DNA of 64,000 bases from Polytrichum commune. Lineage: Eukaryota; Streptophyta; Polytrichopsida; Polytrichales; Polytrichaceae. Below, in pieces: positions 51,141-62,700 of this stretch. The notes below the pieces were generated by a model. That model had not been told where the DNA came from. It worked only from the letters and a program-made list of their open reading frames with translations, and made no database searches. Location of the stretch: the NCBI GenBank assembly GCA_950295325.1, contig OX485804.1, positions 30,688,001 through 30,752,000 of the forward strand. The letters are read 5' to 3'. The translations under genes were made by a program, and so were the position numbers. Within the stretch, counting starts at the first letter, position 1, and each line of letters begins with the position of its first letter.

Positions 51141-51353
51141 TAGGGTATTTAGTGTCACTTACTATTTGGAATTACACAATGCAATAATGTTCTACTATGA
51201 AATCTAGTTTATACTTTTAAAGGTTGTATAAATTATTCTTATATTATAGAACACTATAAAACATAAATGACTTTGCTTGGTAAAATATTACACCCTCAAT
51301 AAGTAGTTATAGCATTGTGTAACTTTGAATAGTCAAGGACACTAAATACCAAT
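51141..51353. mobile_element. MITE, related family (copy 3)
   Basis: The left GGTATTTAGTGTCACTTACT is mirrored by GGACACTAAATACC on the right, with ATTACACAATGC against GCATTGTGTAAC further in. It lies 92 bp from the previous MITE. The centre differs, so it is a diverged or separate subfamily. Confidence 0.5.
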
Positions 51354-52136
51354 AAGCGGTGGAGTGCAAGGTTAAGTTTTAGGCTACCGAATGAATGATA
51401 CGATTCGATTTCACTCTCTTCGGAAAGCACACCTGAAAAGAGAATAACTACAAAATTAGAAGGAATAAGGTGGTCGCATCCTGTCCGTCCGTTATCCAGT
51501 ATACTCCCGAAGGCCTCTCCACCCTCCACGCCCAGCCGTCCGATTTCACAGATCTGTAGTTTCAGCCGTCCGATGTCGAAAGATGCTCCCCCGGGCCAAA
51601 CGGAGGATTGGGAAACCTTTGTTCTCTACCAGCCCATTGCATTTTTTTGCACCAATTTGTAGTGTGTTTTTTGTGATCTCTTTCTCTCACCAAACGTGAG
51701 AGGATAGATCTTCTTGTGTTGAAGAGCACGCTTGATTGCTGTATCTTGATTGTACCGAAGGTTCTTATGATGTAATTAGCGTGGATTGTTGGTGTTGTTG
51801 TTGTTTGTTTGTTTTTTTGTTTGTTTTTTTGTTTTTTTTTGTTTTTGGTTGGGTGTGTGTTATAGGTCGGTGCGGCGGGCTCGGTGAGAAGGAATTGAGT
51901 TTGCGATTTCGGCCAAGGTGTTAGGATTTTTCTGAGATTATGTGATTTTGATTCTTGTGCCTCGTCAAGGGGAAGCGGAGAAGAAGAGCAATGCGGTTGA
52001 GGCGAGGGGCGGTGTGCATTTTAGAGAGGAGTTGTTCTTTATTCCTGGTGATTTTTGCATAGAGTTGAGAAGAGATGGACAATAGAATAGTTAATTAGCA
52101 TGGGGCTTAAGAAGGGAGCCTGACGCCGCACTTGGA
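51354..52136 (+). promoter_or_regulatory. 5' flank and likely leader of the ADC synthase gene
   Basis: A T-rich tract with TTTG repeats (about 51793-51850) is followed by GC-richer DNA. Three short upstream open frames precede the main start codon: 51991-52062 (23 codons), 52075-52098 (7 codons) and 52100-52123 (7 codons), the last ending 13 bases before it. The transcription start is unknown, so which of them lie in the mRNA is not certain. Confidence 0.4.
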
Positions 52137-55100
52137 ATGGCACTGATGGCCACGATCCCTCGAAGCTACAAACCCGTCAAACATGCGGATGTTTTTCTGC
52201 TCAAAATCGACATCTCATCGAATTTGAGAAGGTTGGAATGCTTCTCCCCAATTGAAGCCAAGAAACTCTATTCTCCTCTCATTCGACAGAATACTGGGGC
52301 TAGGCTACGGAACACAATCTGCAGAGGTGCGGGAACAGAGAAGGTTCAGTGGGAGAAGAAGAGCAATGACAGGCCTCCCAATCGAGGGCTAGTACCTATC
52401 AGAACGTTGATCCTTGACAACTATGATAGCTACACGTACAACCTCTTCCAGCTTCTCTCAGTCATCAATGGAGGTTCGTTAAATCTGCACCATCGAGTTG
52501 TTTCCAAGTTGTAGTGAGAAGGATGAGCGGAAGAATTAAGAACCGAGACTTGTAAAGATACTTGTTTTTCTGATATCTTTGGGAATGGGAGTTTAGGGTT
52601 TAAGGGGTTCCATCAGGGTTGGGGTTTATCATGTGGTTGGAAGTAGCACACGGAGAGGTGCATCCCCCGGAGTCAGGTTTAAGCTCGGTCTGTTCTACAA
52701 GGTGTTGTGTGTAGATCTATGTGCTGGAACCAGTTCGGTGCTTACTACGTTTTGGAAAATCATGAATAACAATATATATGATAGATCAGGTAGTAGTGTC
52801 CGTTAGAGCAACAGTAGTGTCTGTCGTTGAGGTATTTCTCAAGGAGATAGCTACTGCAAGATTAAGATGTCGACTTGCCAAAATCGAGGAGGTAAAGCTG
52901 TTCCACAAGATGTAATTGAAGAATTTGTGATGTGGATGTATCCCGTTATTCCCTAGTTGAGTACGGTTTTTACGGAAAATGTCTGAGAATAGAAGGCCTC
53001 CTATTACCAGTGGAGAATGACACACTTGGACATGAATTTTGGTGGGGTGGATGAATGCAGTTGCGCCAGTGGTGCTGAAAAATGATGAAATTACATTCGA
53101 AGAGTTGCAAGTCTTGCTGTATGAGGAGAGGGCTTTTGATAATATTGTCATTTCCCCTGGCCCTGGATCTCCCGTGCGAGCAGAGGACATTGGTATAATT
53201 TATTCCTTCACTATAGATTAATGTGGATATTGGAGCTGAGGCATCCTTGTCTACATGTCAAGTTCTAGACTTATGTGTTTTGGTGTGGATATATGGGAAT
53301 TTGGTGTCAATTTGCTGCACTTTGAGAACTTGAAGGGGGAATAGTTGGCGGTAGCTACTTCAGTGGATCAATCAGATCGTAACCTATACAGGTTCAAGCA
53401 AGGGGTTGCTTATTGCAGTCCCAGACCTGCTATAAAGCCAGTCACAGCAGATGGTATTTTGGATAAGATAATGTAAAAGTTTGTCTAATTGTGGCACCAA
53501 AATTATGGCTAAGGCATTGAGGGTCTGATTAGAGCTCGGGTGACCAATGGCAGGAATAAGTATGCGAGTGCTTCAGGAGTGCCCAGATATACCAATTCTG
53601 GGAGTTTGTTTGGGCCATCAGGTTTTTCTGTCCCTCTCTTACAGGTCTGTCAAATGGGCAGATAGATGTTCAAAGGATAAGTAGAGATTATTCTACAACA
53701 TTCCTGAATGCTAAGATTGTATGAGACAAGCATTCCCAACAGTCTCATTTTACCAGCAACCAAGTTGCACTTTTAGTTGGAAGGTGTTTAGAGTGGGATC
53801 TTCAAACCCTCTGCCAACCTTTGTGCGATGTCGTCTCAACGTTGTGCTGTTGGTTGCTTGTCATCCTGCCAGGCTTTGGGTTTTTCTCATGGTGCCAAGG
53901 TTGTACACGCCCCAGAACCTGTTCATGGACGTTTGAGGTATAGTTTCTGAGACCAGTGGTACTGGCTTGTTAGTTTTCAGTATGTGAACTAGTAGGAATC
54001 CTCTTGTGTGCATTTCATTTGTTATTAAACAGGTCACTTTGGATGAGGTCTTCAGAAAAGGTCTCCCTCTGACATCAGTCCAATTGTAAATTGTCAGTGA
54101 ACTTGAGCACAATGGGCATCCCCTATTTGATAAAATTCCGTCTGGTGCTGGCTCTGGATTCAAGGTTCTCTCCTCAATCTTTGTTGTAGTTGTATCTATC
54201 CTTGTCTGATGTGCTGATTGTATTTTTGAATAAAGATTCACTTAAGTGGAGAATGCATTTTTCAGCTCAGAGTTTGAAGTTAATTGGTGATGTTGGGCAC
54301 ACTTTTCTATTTATCTCCTTTTTATTAATGCAGAAATTGGATAGCTGTAGGGAATATTGGCACAGTTCCATATCTCATCTGGTGTATTCCCCTCTCATTA
54401 TCATCTATCGGTCAGAGGAGTTTCAGGTTGCTTGCTTGCTTGTTGGACTGTCTTACAATCAATGAGCTATGTCCGCTTTGAATATGGGGCCCTTGAAGGA
54501 GGGGATAGATTTCTAAGATGTCACTCTCTATGTAGGTTGTACGCTACCACTCATTAGTGATCGATGCAGCTTCGGTTCCAGAGGATCTGATTCCAACAGC
54601 TTGGACCATTCTTTCAGATGGCCCTGTGGCGAGTTGTCCAAATGGATCCTCTGCTGGCCTTGTGAATGGGACCTCCAATGGGAATGCTGCTAAGTTGCTT
54701 CATCTTTCTGGCAAGGCAGGCATGGCACCAACACCCAAGACAGGTTACACCAGTACCAAAAATCAAGAGGTTGTGCTCATGGCCATATCCCACAGGAGCC
54801 GACCACATCACGGAGTTCAGGTAAGATTTTCACTCCCAACTCACCTCTAATTTTAAATCCTAAATCTGTCAAATGTTTGTCTACTCAACTTGCCTCTTTT
54901 TCTCACTTTTTATCTGCTTTCTTGATCTTTCTTTGTTTCGCAAAGTTCCTATGTCTAAAGTATTCAGAGACATACTTTGTCTATGGCTATATTGTCAAAC
55001 TGTTGCTTTGCTTGATTTTTGATTGTCTCTGTATATTTTTCATGCAGTTTCATCCTGAGAGTGTGGCCACAGCTCATGGAAAGCAAATGTTGGAGAACTT

Positions 55101-58100
55101 TTGCAGTATTACTCGGCAGTATTGGCAACAACAGGTTTGCCAGTTTGCTCATTCCATATATGAATCCTCCATGCAACTCATGGTTTCTTCTGTCAGTAGT
55201 AATACTAGGACGCCTTCAAAACATTGTTGCTTCCAGTTAATGTACTGGCACTGGAGAGTTTTAATGGAGTGTAATCCTTGACGTTGAAATCAAGCATTAG
55301 AGAAATTGTGATACTGGTCTTGCTTTGTGTGTAACTTCGGATAATTTTAGATTCATTGGTTTTCAATATAAGAGAGACTAATATGTGAGTTTCTTACTTT
55401 TTTTCCGCAGAAGGCACAAGGATTGTGGACAACCTGTTTGTCAATAAGCCCACAAATTTCAGCTGTGATGGTTGAGGATGGCAGGAAAGACTGTCGTTTA
55501 GAAAAGCAAGTTGACAATGATTTACACTCTGGTCATTTACGTGTCCACTGGGAGAAGCTGAAGGGCTTTGCGGGAACAGCTGGAGGGTCTGAGAACATAT
55601 TCTGTGACTTATTTGGAGTTGAAGCTGCAGAAGATACATACTGGCTAGATAGTTCCACCCGAGATCAGGTTTGTTCTGTGCCCCTGAACTTTGTTCTCTT
55701 CAGAGTGCAAGATCTCTAGTTAATGTGAAATGTGTGCCTGTTATGATGAGTCCAGAGTAGTTTGATGCTAATGCATGTTCCAGATGCTTTTCTTCCAACT
55801 CCTACTGGTATGTACAGCAGTTATTAGGTACACTTAGTATGTAGCTATGCGGCATGGTGTGCAGTTGTTGCATCAATGCACTTATGTTGATGGTTGGTGT
55901 TATATTGTTGGTTCATGTTGAATTTGTGTTTCTGCTATTGTTTTAGAACTGGAGAATGTCCAGCTCAGATAATACATAATATATATTAGTGGACTTAGTA
56001 GCACTTATTTCAATCATTCTTAGGGTTTGGACAAATCTGTTTTTCACAAGCTTATGTAAATATTTCGCTGTCTTTTTCAACATTTGGATGACAAACAATA
56101 ATCCATTGTATAGAGCCCTGTTTTATGATCAATCTGGAACACATGCACATTATATGAGTATTATTATTTTGGACATGATCTTCTAGAAGTCATGAATACT
56201 TGACATTGTCTTGTAGGCATATAATATGATTTGTTGGAAAGATCATTGTACATGGGGGGTGTTGTTGTCCATAAAGAGGCCACAGGATGGGGAGGACCAA
56301 TTCTTTTGGATACAGGATGTGTCTCAAGTAGTTCATGAAGAATATTACTGAAACCATAGAGTCTTGAAGAGTCATTCATTCTCTGTACCTTGTTCTCTTG
56401 ATAGGGTGGAGCACGCTTTTCATACATGGGAGGCAGAGGAGGATCATTGTGGCGGCGTTTAACCTACTCACTGTGAGTATCTGCGTTGGTCTATTTGTTT
56501 GTGAATATAGAGATGAATTTAAACGTTTGAGGAATCCAGAAGTTTGACTTGAAACTTGTTGCAAATTGGTATAGTGGGGATACAGGAGTAAGTGGGGTTG
56601 TGAAAATTGAAGATGCACCTGGCAACGTCAAGGAGCAGTTCCTGGAAGGTGGTTTTTTCAACTTTCTCAACAAGGTGAGCCGAGTCATCACCTACAGTTA
56701 CATAGGCTTGTGCTTTGTTTTAATGTGCCAAGGATTTGACTTTAATTCCAAAGATTGCAATAAAGAAAGCTATGAATGAGTGTTTGAGCCATGTGCTCCA
56801 CTATAATCCTACACTAAATCGATTGTAGGAATATTGAATCACTAAAGTATGCTATGTTCTTACCACAAGAAGCTGAGCAGTCAGTTGGAGGTGTGGCTTA
56901 AAATTGTCAATGTAGTAAAATCTAATGTGGGAAGTGGGCTTTGCAGGAGTTGAAGTCACGCTCCTGTTTAGAAGCCGACTATGCGGACCTTCCTTTCGAC
57001 TTCTGTGGGGGCTTTGTTGGGTATTTAGGGTAGGTGATTTGTGTGCCTTTGAAAGGCAACTGACCAGTCTTGGGGCTACTTTTGGTATTTGGTATAATTA
57101 GATACGTTGAAGCCTCTGGGTTTTCATCTTTGTTGTGCAGGTTTGGCTCTACAAATAGTCAGGTCATACTCACTCTGGAGACGTTTATCTCCTGACATTG
57201 GTAGATTGAACTTCCTGCTTTTGTGCAAATAGCTTTCCAATGGGGATAATTACTGATGAGCATTTGTACGTATTTACAGGTATGAACTTAAAGTGGAGTG
57301 CGGAGTTCGTTCAAACCGACACAAGTCTACACTACCTGATGCTGCCCTGTTCTTGGCGGATCGAGCGGTAGTGATTGATCACAGTAATGATGATGTTTAT
57401 GTGCTGGCCTTATTCCAGGAACCAACCTCGTATCAAGGAAGGACTCCCAATGCAACCAATGGAGCTGTTACTGAAGGGGCTAAGGAAAGCCAGAATGGAA
57501 GTCCTGTTTTGCGAGAAGAGTATATGAATGGAGCGGCAACAGAGGGCCAGTCATGGAAGCAGAATAGATCTTTGAATGGGCAGAGCTACTACAAAAAAGC
57601 TGGATCTGGAAAGATCAATGTGAAGTGCGAAAAAAGCACTGCAGAAGCATGGGTAAGCACCACCGTGGGAAGCATAACAAGGCTGGCAGAGAGAGGAGTG
57701 GATTTAGCATCCAAGCGCAGGCATTTCTCCCAGTTCAGCTCTCCAGTTGAAACTGGAAATGAGATGTTTACTCCTCCATTCACACTAGAGAAGTCGAGGA
57801 CCTCATACATCAATGACATCAATGAATGTAAACGCTTAATCCGTGACGGTGAGAGCTACGAAGTTTGCCTGACTACACAACTCCGAAGAGAAACCCAATA
57901 TTGTGACACTCTTGGGCTCTACCTCACCTTGCGCAAGACCAACCCTGCACCATATGCATCATGGTTGCATTTTGGTAAAGATGGCCCTCAGATTTGCTGC
58001 TCCTCTCCGGAGCGATTCTTACGGCTGGACCGGGGAGGGACGCTAGAGGCGAAGCCCATAAAAGGAACACTCCCTCGTGGAAGGACGCCAATAGAAGATG

Positions 58101-59329
58101 AGAGGCTCCGATATGAGCTACAACACAGGTATGCTTCATCTGGAAATTAAGTTGTCTCATCATTCCTTTTAGGGTACTTCATCGGTGGATTTCATCTAAT
58201 TGGTCAAGGATTGGGGATACCCGTTGGGAATTTCTCATTTAGTTTGTGAGATACAAAGGCCCTAACCTTCCTATACCAGTTGGCCATGTCAGCTGAGAAG
58301 GTTACTCAGATACAAGCTTCAATATCATTGAAGTGTTTGCATTCCCCCTTGAATGTCTAACCCTCTTGTCCTCCAAGCAGCGAAGGATGTGTTCATACAA
58401 TTGTAGAAGTCATGCCATGGAGTGTATATTTCATTTCTTTCTGTCTACTGCAACCTTGCTTGGAATGCGCTATTAGGTCCCATCAATGTTCACAAGAATA
58501 TCTGTGGCTGTTTAGTTGTACTCTATGTCAATTCAAATTGAGTGGTTTTGCCAGAGGCAAATCTTTTTCTGTCAGGCTCATTAGTTATTAGCACAATGGC
58601 TTCCAATTTGAATGGTTTTAGTTTTAACTAAGCTGTTGGTGATAGTCAAGGTTGTATAATTAATACTTGGGTTGACACCATGAGCCATGCTAACCTTGGT
58701 ATGGAAGTCATTTCTTTAAAACACATGTTGAAATCATTCTCTATGTCACAAAGAGATTAATGTTTGGATGGTGGTGTGGGGGTTCCAGTGAGAAGGACTA
58801 TGCAGAGAACTTAATGATTGTGGACCTTCTAAGGAATGATCTTGGTCGAGTATCGGTGCCAGGTTCGGTGCATGTACCCAGCCTTATGGCAGTGGAGTCG
58901 TACACAACTGTCCACACACTTGTGAGTACTGTGAGGGGTGAGAAAAGGGACGACATTTCTCCCATTGATTGCATCAAGGCCGCCTTTCCTGGAGGCTCAA
59001 TGACTGGGGCGCCCAAGCTAAGAACTATGGAAATCTTAGACACGATAGAAAGTGGACCTAGGGGAATTTACTCTGGTACCATAGGATTTTTATCATTCAA
59101 TTCTGCATTTGATTTGAACATTGTGATTAGAACACTTGTATTTTCAGAAGGAGAAGTGTGCATTGGGGCTGGAGGGGCAGTTACTGCACTCTCAGATCCT
59201 GAAGCAGAGTATGAAGAAATGCTGCTCAAAACTAGAGCCCCCATTCGGGCTATGGCGAAGTTTGAAGGTGGATACCAAGCGTCCACCAATCCAGGGCACC
59301 GAGGTGCAGCCTCTGCTGTATCAACCTGA
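52137..59329 (+). CDS. ADCS: aminodeoxychorismate synthase (fused PabA-PabB), one-base break in exon 5
   Basis: Plastid enzyme of folate synthesis: converts chorismate and glutamine to 4-amino-4-deoxychorismate, precursor of p-aminobenzoate. Thirteen exons: 52137-52473, 53061-53192, 53554-53621, 53873-53937, 54099-54164, 54536-54820, 55048-55134, 55411-55668, 56405-56472, 56575-56674, 56947-57029, 57280-58128, 58789-59329. All junctions join in phase except that exon 5 is one base short (CATCCCTATTTG near 54118), which shifts the frame; otherwise about 980 codons. Residues 1-85 look like a transit peptide. The glutamine amidotransferase part has [10 protein letters not shown], the nucleophile in GVCLGHQ (Cys175) and QFHPES (His320, Glu322). 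The synthase part has DGESYE, PIKGT (Lys778) and SMTGAPK (about 870-876). PIKGT, not PIAGT, separates ADC synthase from anthranilate synthase. A linker at about 563-686 is long and Asn/Gly-rich. Either the break is a sequencing error or this allele is inactive. Confidence 0.9.
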
Positions 59330-60421
59330 TGGAGGTAGTCTGGTCTTTGGCAATCCTTATGTGTCTTGTCAAATTGTATCTTGTAAATGCTCACAAGGTA
59401 CAATCTGGGATTCAGCTTTGAGGAATTTGCAGCATGGATTTTTAGGTCAAATATTTGGATCAAAGTATTTCTGGGCGTGGCAGAGGCTCCTCAAGGAGGT
59501 CAGCCTAATTATTATGAAGAGCATCTGGTTACTTATAAGCAGGTGCAGAAATCTCATTCTGATTCTTTTTATAAACTACAAATCAGGACATTCTGAGTTT
59601 ACATTCAGTGACTACACTTCGGTATGCTTCAGGTGAAGAAATCTCATTCTGTTTACTCCCATGTGAGCTTTGTCAGAGGTTGCGTCTACTAGTTTTGGAA
59701 AACGTCAGTGCAGTAGTCCTGGACCCTGAAGAGACTAACTAGTCATACACATGCTACTTCTTAAATCTGATAATGTGTGGAGCAATTTTGGGGTTATTGT
59801 GATCAAATGACTAAGTGGAATCGATGGGTTTAGGGTGTAGAGTTGGGTGTTAACTATCAGTTTTGCTTCTAATTGCGTTTTAAATCACAGGTTTAACATA
59901 ACTGCAAGTGTAATTGCAAATATTTAACGGTTCACACATGCATGATGTAATTGGGATGGTTGAAATCTTTTGGTTCGAGGAATGGGAGCCCTCTCCATCC
60001 TTTCATCCTTTTTGTAGAAACATAAAAGATTGATGTAGTAACATTGATGTTATTTCAGACTTCTGAGTAATTTGGAATGCAAAGTGTTTCTCAATTGACC
60101 GTACGTACCTAAATAGACCGTATGTCGTATTTGAAACAATGTGTTCCAAAATGTTGATGTGTATAAAGGAGGTTTTCAATTTTTCAAAGTGCTTAAAGTG
60201 CTAACATCATAAGTACTTGATTAATATGAGCATCAAAGGAAGTGAAGAGAGGAAAATCCTCAAGGAGACGAAAAAACACAACAATCATTGAGGTTCATAT
60301 CATAATTTGTATCATACATGGTGGCACAAGTGCATAATAAACCTTTTTGCTATCATCCGTGATGGAATGGACATCAACAAGACTGCGATCTCTAGCTTGC
60401 AAGCAACAACAAAAGCCACTA
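59330..60421. other. 3' flank of the ADC synthase gene
   Basis: Includes the 3' untranslated region. The word AGAAATCTCATTCTG occurs twice (about 59546 and 59637). No gene supported. Confidence 0.35.
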
Positions 60422-60969
60422 CAGTAGTCTCCCGCTTAGGTATGCACCCGTTAAGTATGCATCCTGGTTAAGTGCGCAATTTTTTTGACAAAACTCTGTG
60501 TTTGTACTTTATTGTTTGAACATGTTGTGTGGAGTCATTTGCCATGAATGCATGAATTTTTTACACTTGACATTCAATGTCACTTTGTTTACATTTTCTT
60601 GAAACGCCTCAAACAATCATCGCAATTCATCATACATCTATCCAACCTCCGTTTGAACATCGGAGCAAAGCAATTGGTCGTCGATGTTGAGGACAATGAT
60701 GTGTAGAGCTTCAAAACCTTTGAAGTCAATAGCACTTTCAGATTGAGCAAATGTCTCAATAGGTTGGATTTTGTCATCGATAGGTGGTTCTTCAATTTGC
60801 ATAGTTTCTATAACTTCTTCAACGTCCTCCAACATAACAACACATCATCAATATTTAACAAGCCGCTCATTTCTTTTGATTCGATTGAGATCTATAAAGT
60901 ACACACCTACCAACTAAGTGCACACCAATGTCTCCGGTTCAAAGTGCGTACTTAAGTGGGAAAATACTA
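60422..60969 (-). mobile_element. deletion derivative of a Tigger/pogo-like transposon
   Basis: The ends CAGTAGTCTCCCGCTTAGGT and (reverse strand) TAGTATTTTCCCACTTAAGT are imperfect inverted repeats, each next to TA, the target site of Tc1/mariner/pogo elements. The 548 bp between them hold a minus-strand open frame (60638-60835), acidic and leucine-rich, that resembles the C-terminal tail of CENP-B/Tigger-type transposases; the catalytic core is absent. It is non-autonomous. Confidence 0.5.
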
Positions 60970-60984
60970 TACATGATTGTTCCA

Positions 60985-61282
60985 ACTACACTAAATAGTC
61001 CTATTAGTGTGGCCACACTAATTTCCTAGTCAAGGTGGTAATAAGGTGGGTCCAGGTTCTTGGGTCTTCTTCCAAGTCTTCATGAAGACTTGGGACCAAC
61101 ACATTGGATATTAGTTGTAGGACAAAAGTAATACAAAATAAAATAATCACCCACACTAATTTTCTACTAAACATCTAGAATACGCTGAGAATTAGTGTGC
61201 CCCACATTAATTCTCATTATGAAACTTAGTGTGGGCTCTAGAGAATTAGTGTGGCCTATAGTAATAGGACTATTTAGTGCAC
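60985..61282. mobile_element. MITE with CACTAAATAGTCCTATTAGT ends
   Basis: The left CACTAAATAGTCCTATTAGT and right AATAGGACTATTTAGTGC are inverted repeats about 298 bp apart. The interior holds a perfect 22-base palindrome at 61072-61093 built on CAAGTCTTCATGAAGACTTG. It starts only 15 bp after the Tigger-like derivative. Confidence 0.6.
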
Positions 61283-62700
61283 TTGTGAGCCTCATTGTAA
61301 TGGTCCCACATAATCATAGTGATGGCACACTTCCAAGAAGTTATTTGAAGAACAACATCGAATGATTATTTTGAAATGCTTTTATGAGGTAGATCTATTT
61401 AAGCATTTCGTAGATTTTTATAATATAATATATTTTTATATAATGTATTTTCATTTCATTTCATAGTGCTTCATTATTTTTTGGTTCTTGAGCATTGGGA
61501 GACCTCATGATGTTATAAGCATGCTTTTCCTTAGACGCTAGGCATTGGATGTTAGCATCGGGAGACCTCTTGGTTCCCTAGGTGGTCTTTTATGGTACAA
61601 ATTGTATGTATGCATTGGGAGACCTCCCAATGCAAAGCTTGACCAACCTAATAATCAAATGTGTTTACATTTGGGTATTCCAACAACAATAGATGGTTTT
61701 GATGTTATACGACCTCTACCAAGGAAGTTGTATACAATTGAACAATCCGACTAAGGACAATAGAAATCGTTATGTTATGGCATTTTTATCCATGTTGATA
61801 GCTCAAAAAGTATTCCAAAATTTATAGGACGGAATCTTACTTGTGGGTCACACCAGGAAAACACAAACATGTATACTAACTACTTGTCAAATAGCTTAAA
61901 TCAACCACCACATTTGTTCTTGCGGACGTTATAATTTTTTTCAAGAATTCCCAACGCATTTCTTTCGTTTCAAATTTGATTCAAGAGGTTTCATAGAGTT
62001 TTCATTGAAGGTTATGTTGAGGAGCTTGTGGGATTGTATATAAATGCATATTTTTAAGATTTTTCATGGATAACGATGATTGGCATGTTTTCTGGGTAGG
62101 TCGCTTGTGTGTAGTTTAGGGAACCACATGAGAAAACATAGTTTTAAAGAGGGGGCCATTATGTCTTTTTGTTTTGTTTTTCTAAGAACCCTTCAAGTAG
62201 GTAATAAATTGTGCACCTTTTGTGGGAATAAGTAAATGCTATTTTAAATTTTGTGGACCCCTTCTTATCCTATCTAAACTTTCGTAAGTATTGTTTTGGC
62301 TCACTCTATAAATCTATAGACAAGCAATGCAAGTTAACAACAATGCAATGCAATCATAAAGATGCAATGCAATGCCAAAGAAAGCAACAACACCATTGGA
62401 TAACAACATATCAATAACATCTTGAATCTACATATCATATAAATACTACAATTACAAAGAAACAACAAAGTTTATCATGGACCTCGAAGGACAGTTTTTT
62501 CTTGTTGAACTCATGCCTTTACAATACCACATGCCAATACAAACAAATTGTGCAGCATCTACCTTTAACCCAAACCATTCTCCTCAAAAAACCAATAATC
62601 AAGAGTTTGCTAAATTATCTCAACAAAACTATTCTCAAGATTCTCTCAACAACATTACAAATGTACATATGGTAGCATGCTCTTGCCAAAACATTTTGCA
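61283..62700. other. intergenic DNA, nothing recognised
   Basis: Near 61495-61630 the phrase GCATTGGGAGACCTC or close variants recurs about three times, so part is a degenerate repeat. No gene supported. Confidence 0.35.

Noticed and set aside
51736-51924. Cys/Phe-rich open frame near the ADC synthase promoter
   Set aside because: Produced by the TTTG/TTG repeat tract.
52137-59329. Anthranilate synthase or a TrpE/TrpG fusion
   Set aside because: The synthase part carries PIKGT with the Lys typical of aminodeoxychorismate synthases, and the fused amidotransferase-first order is that of plant ADC synthase.
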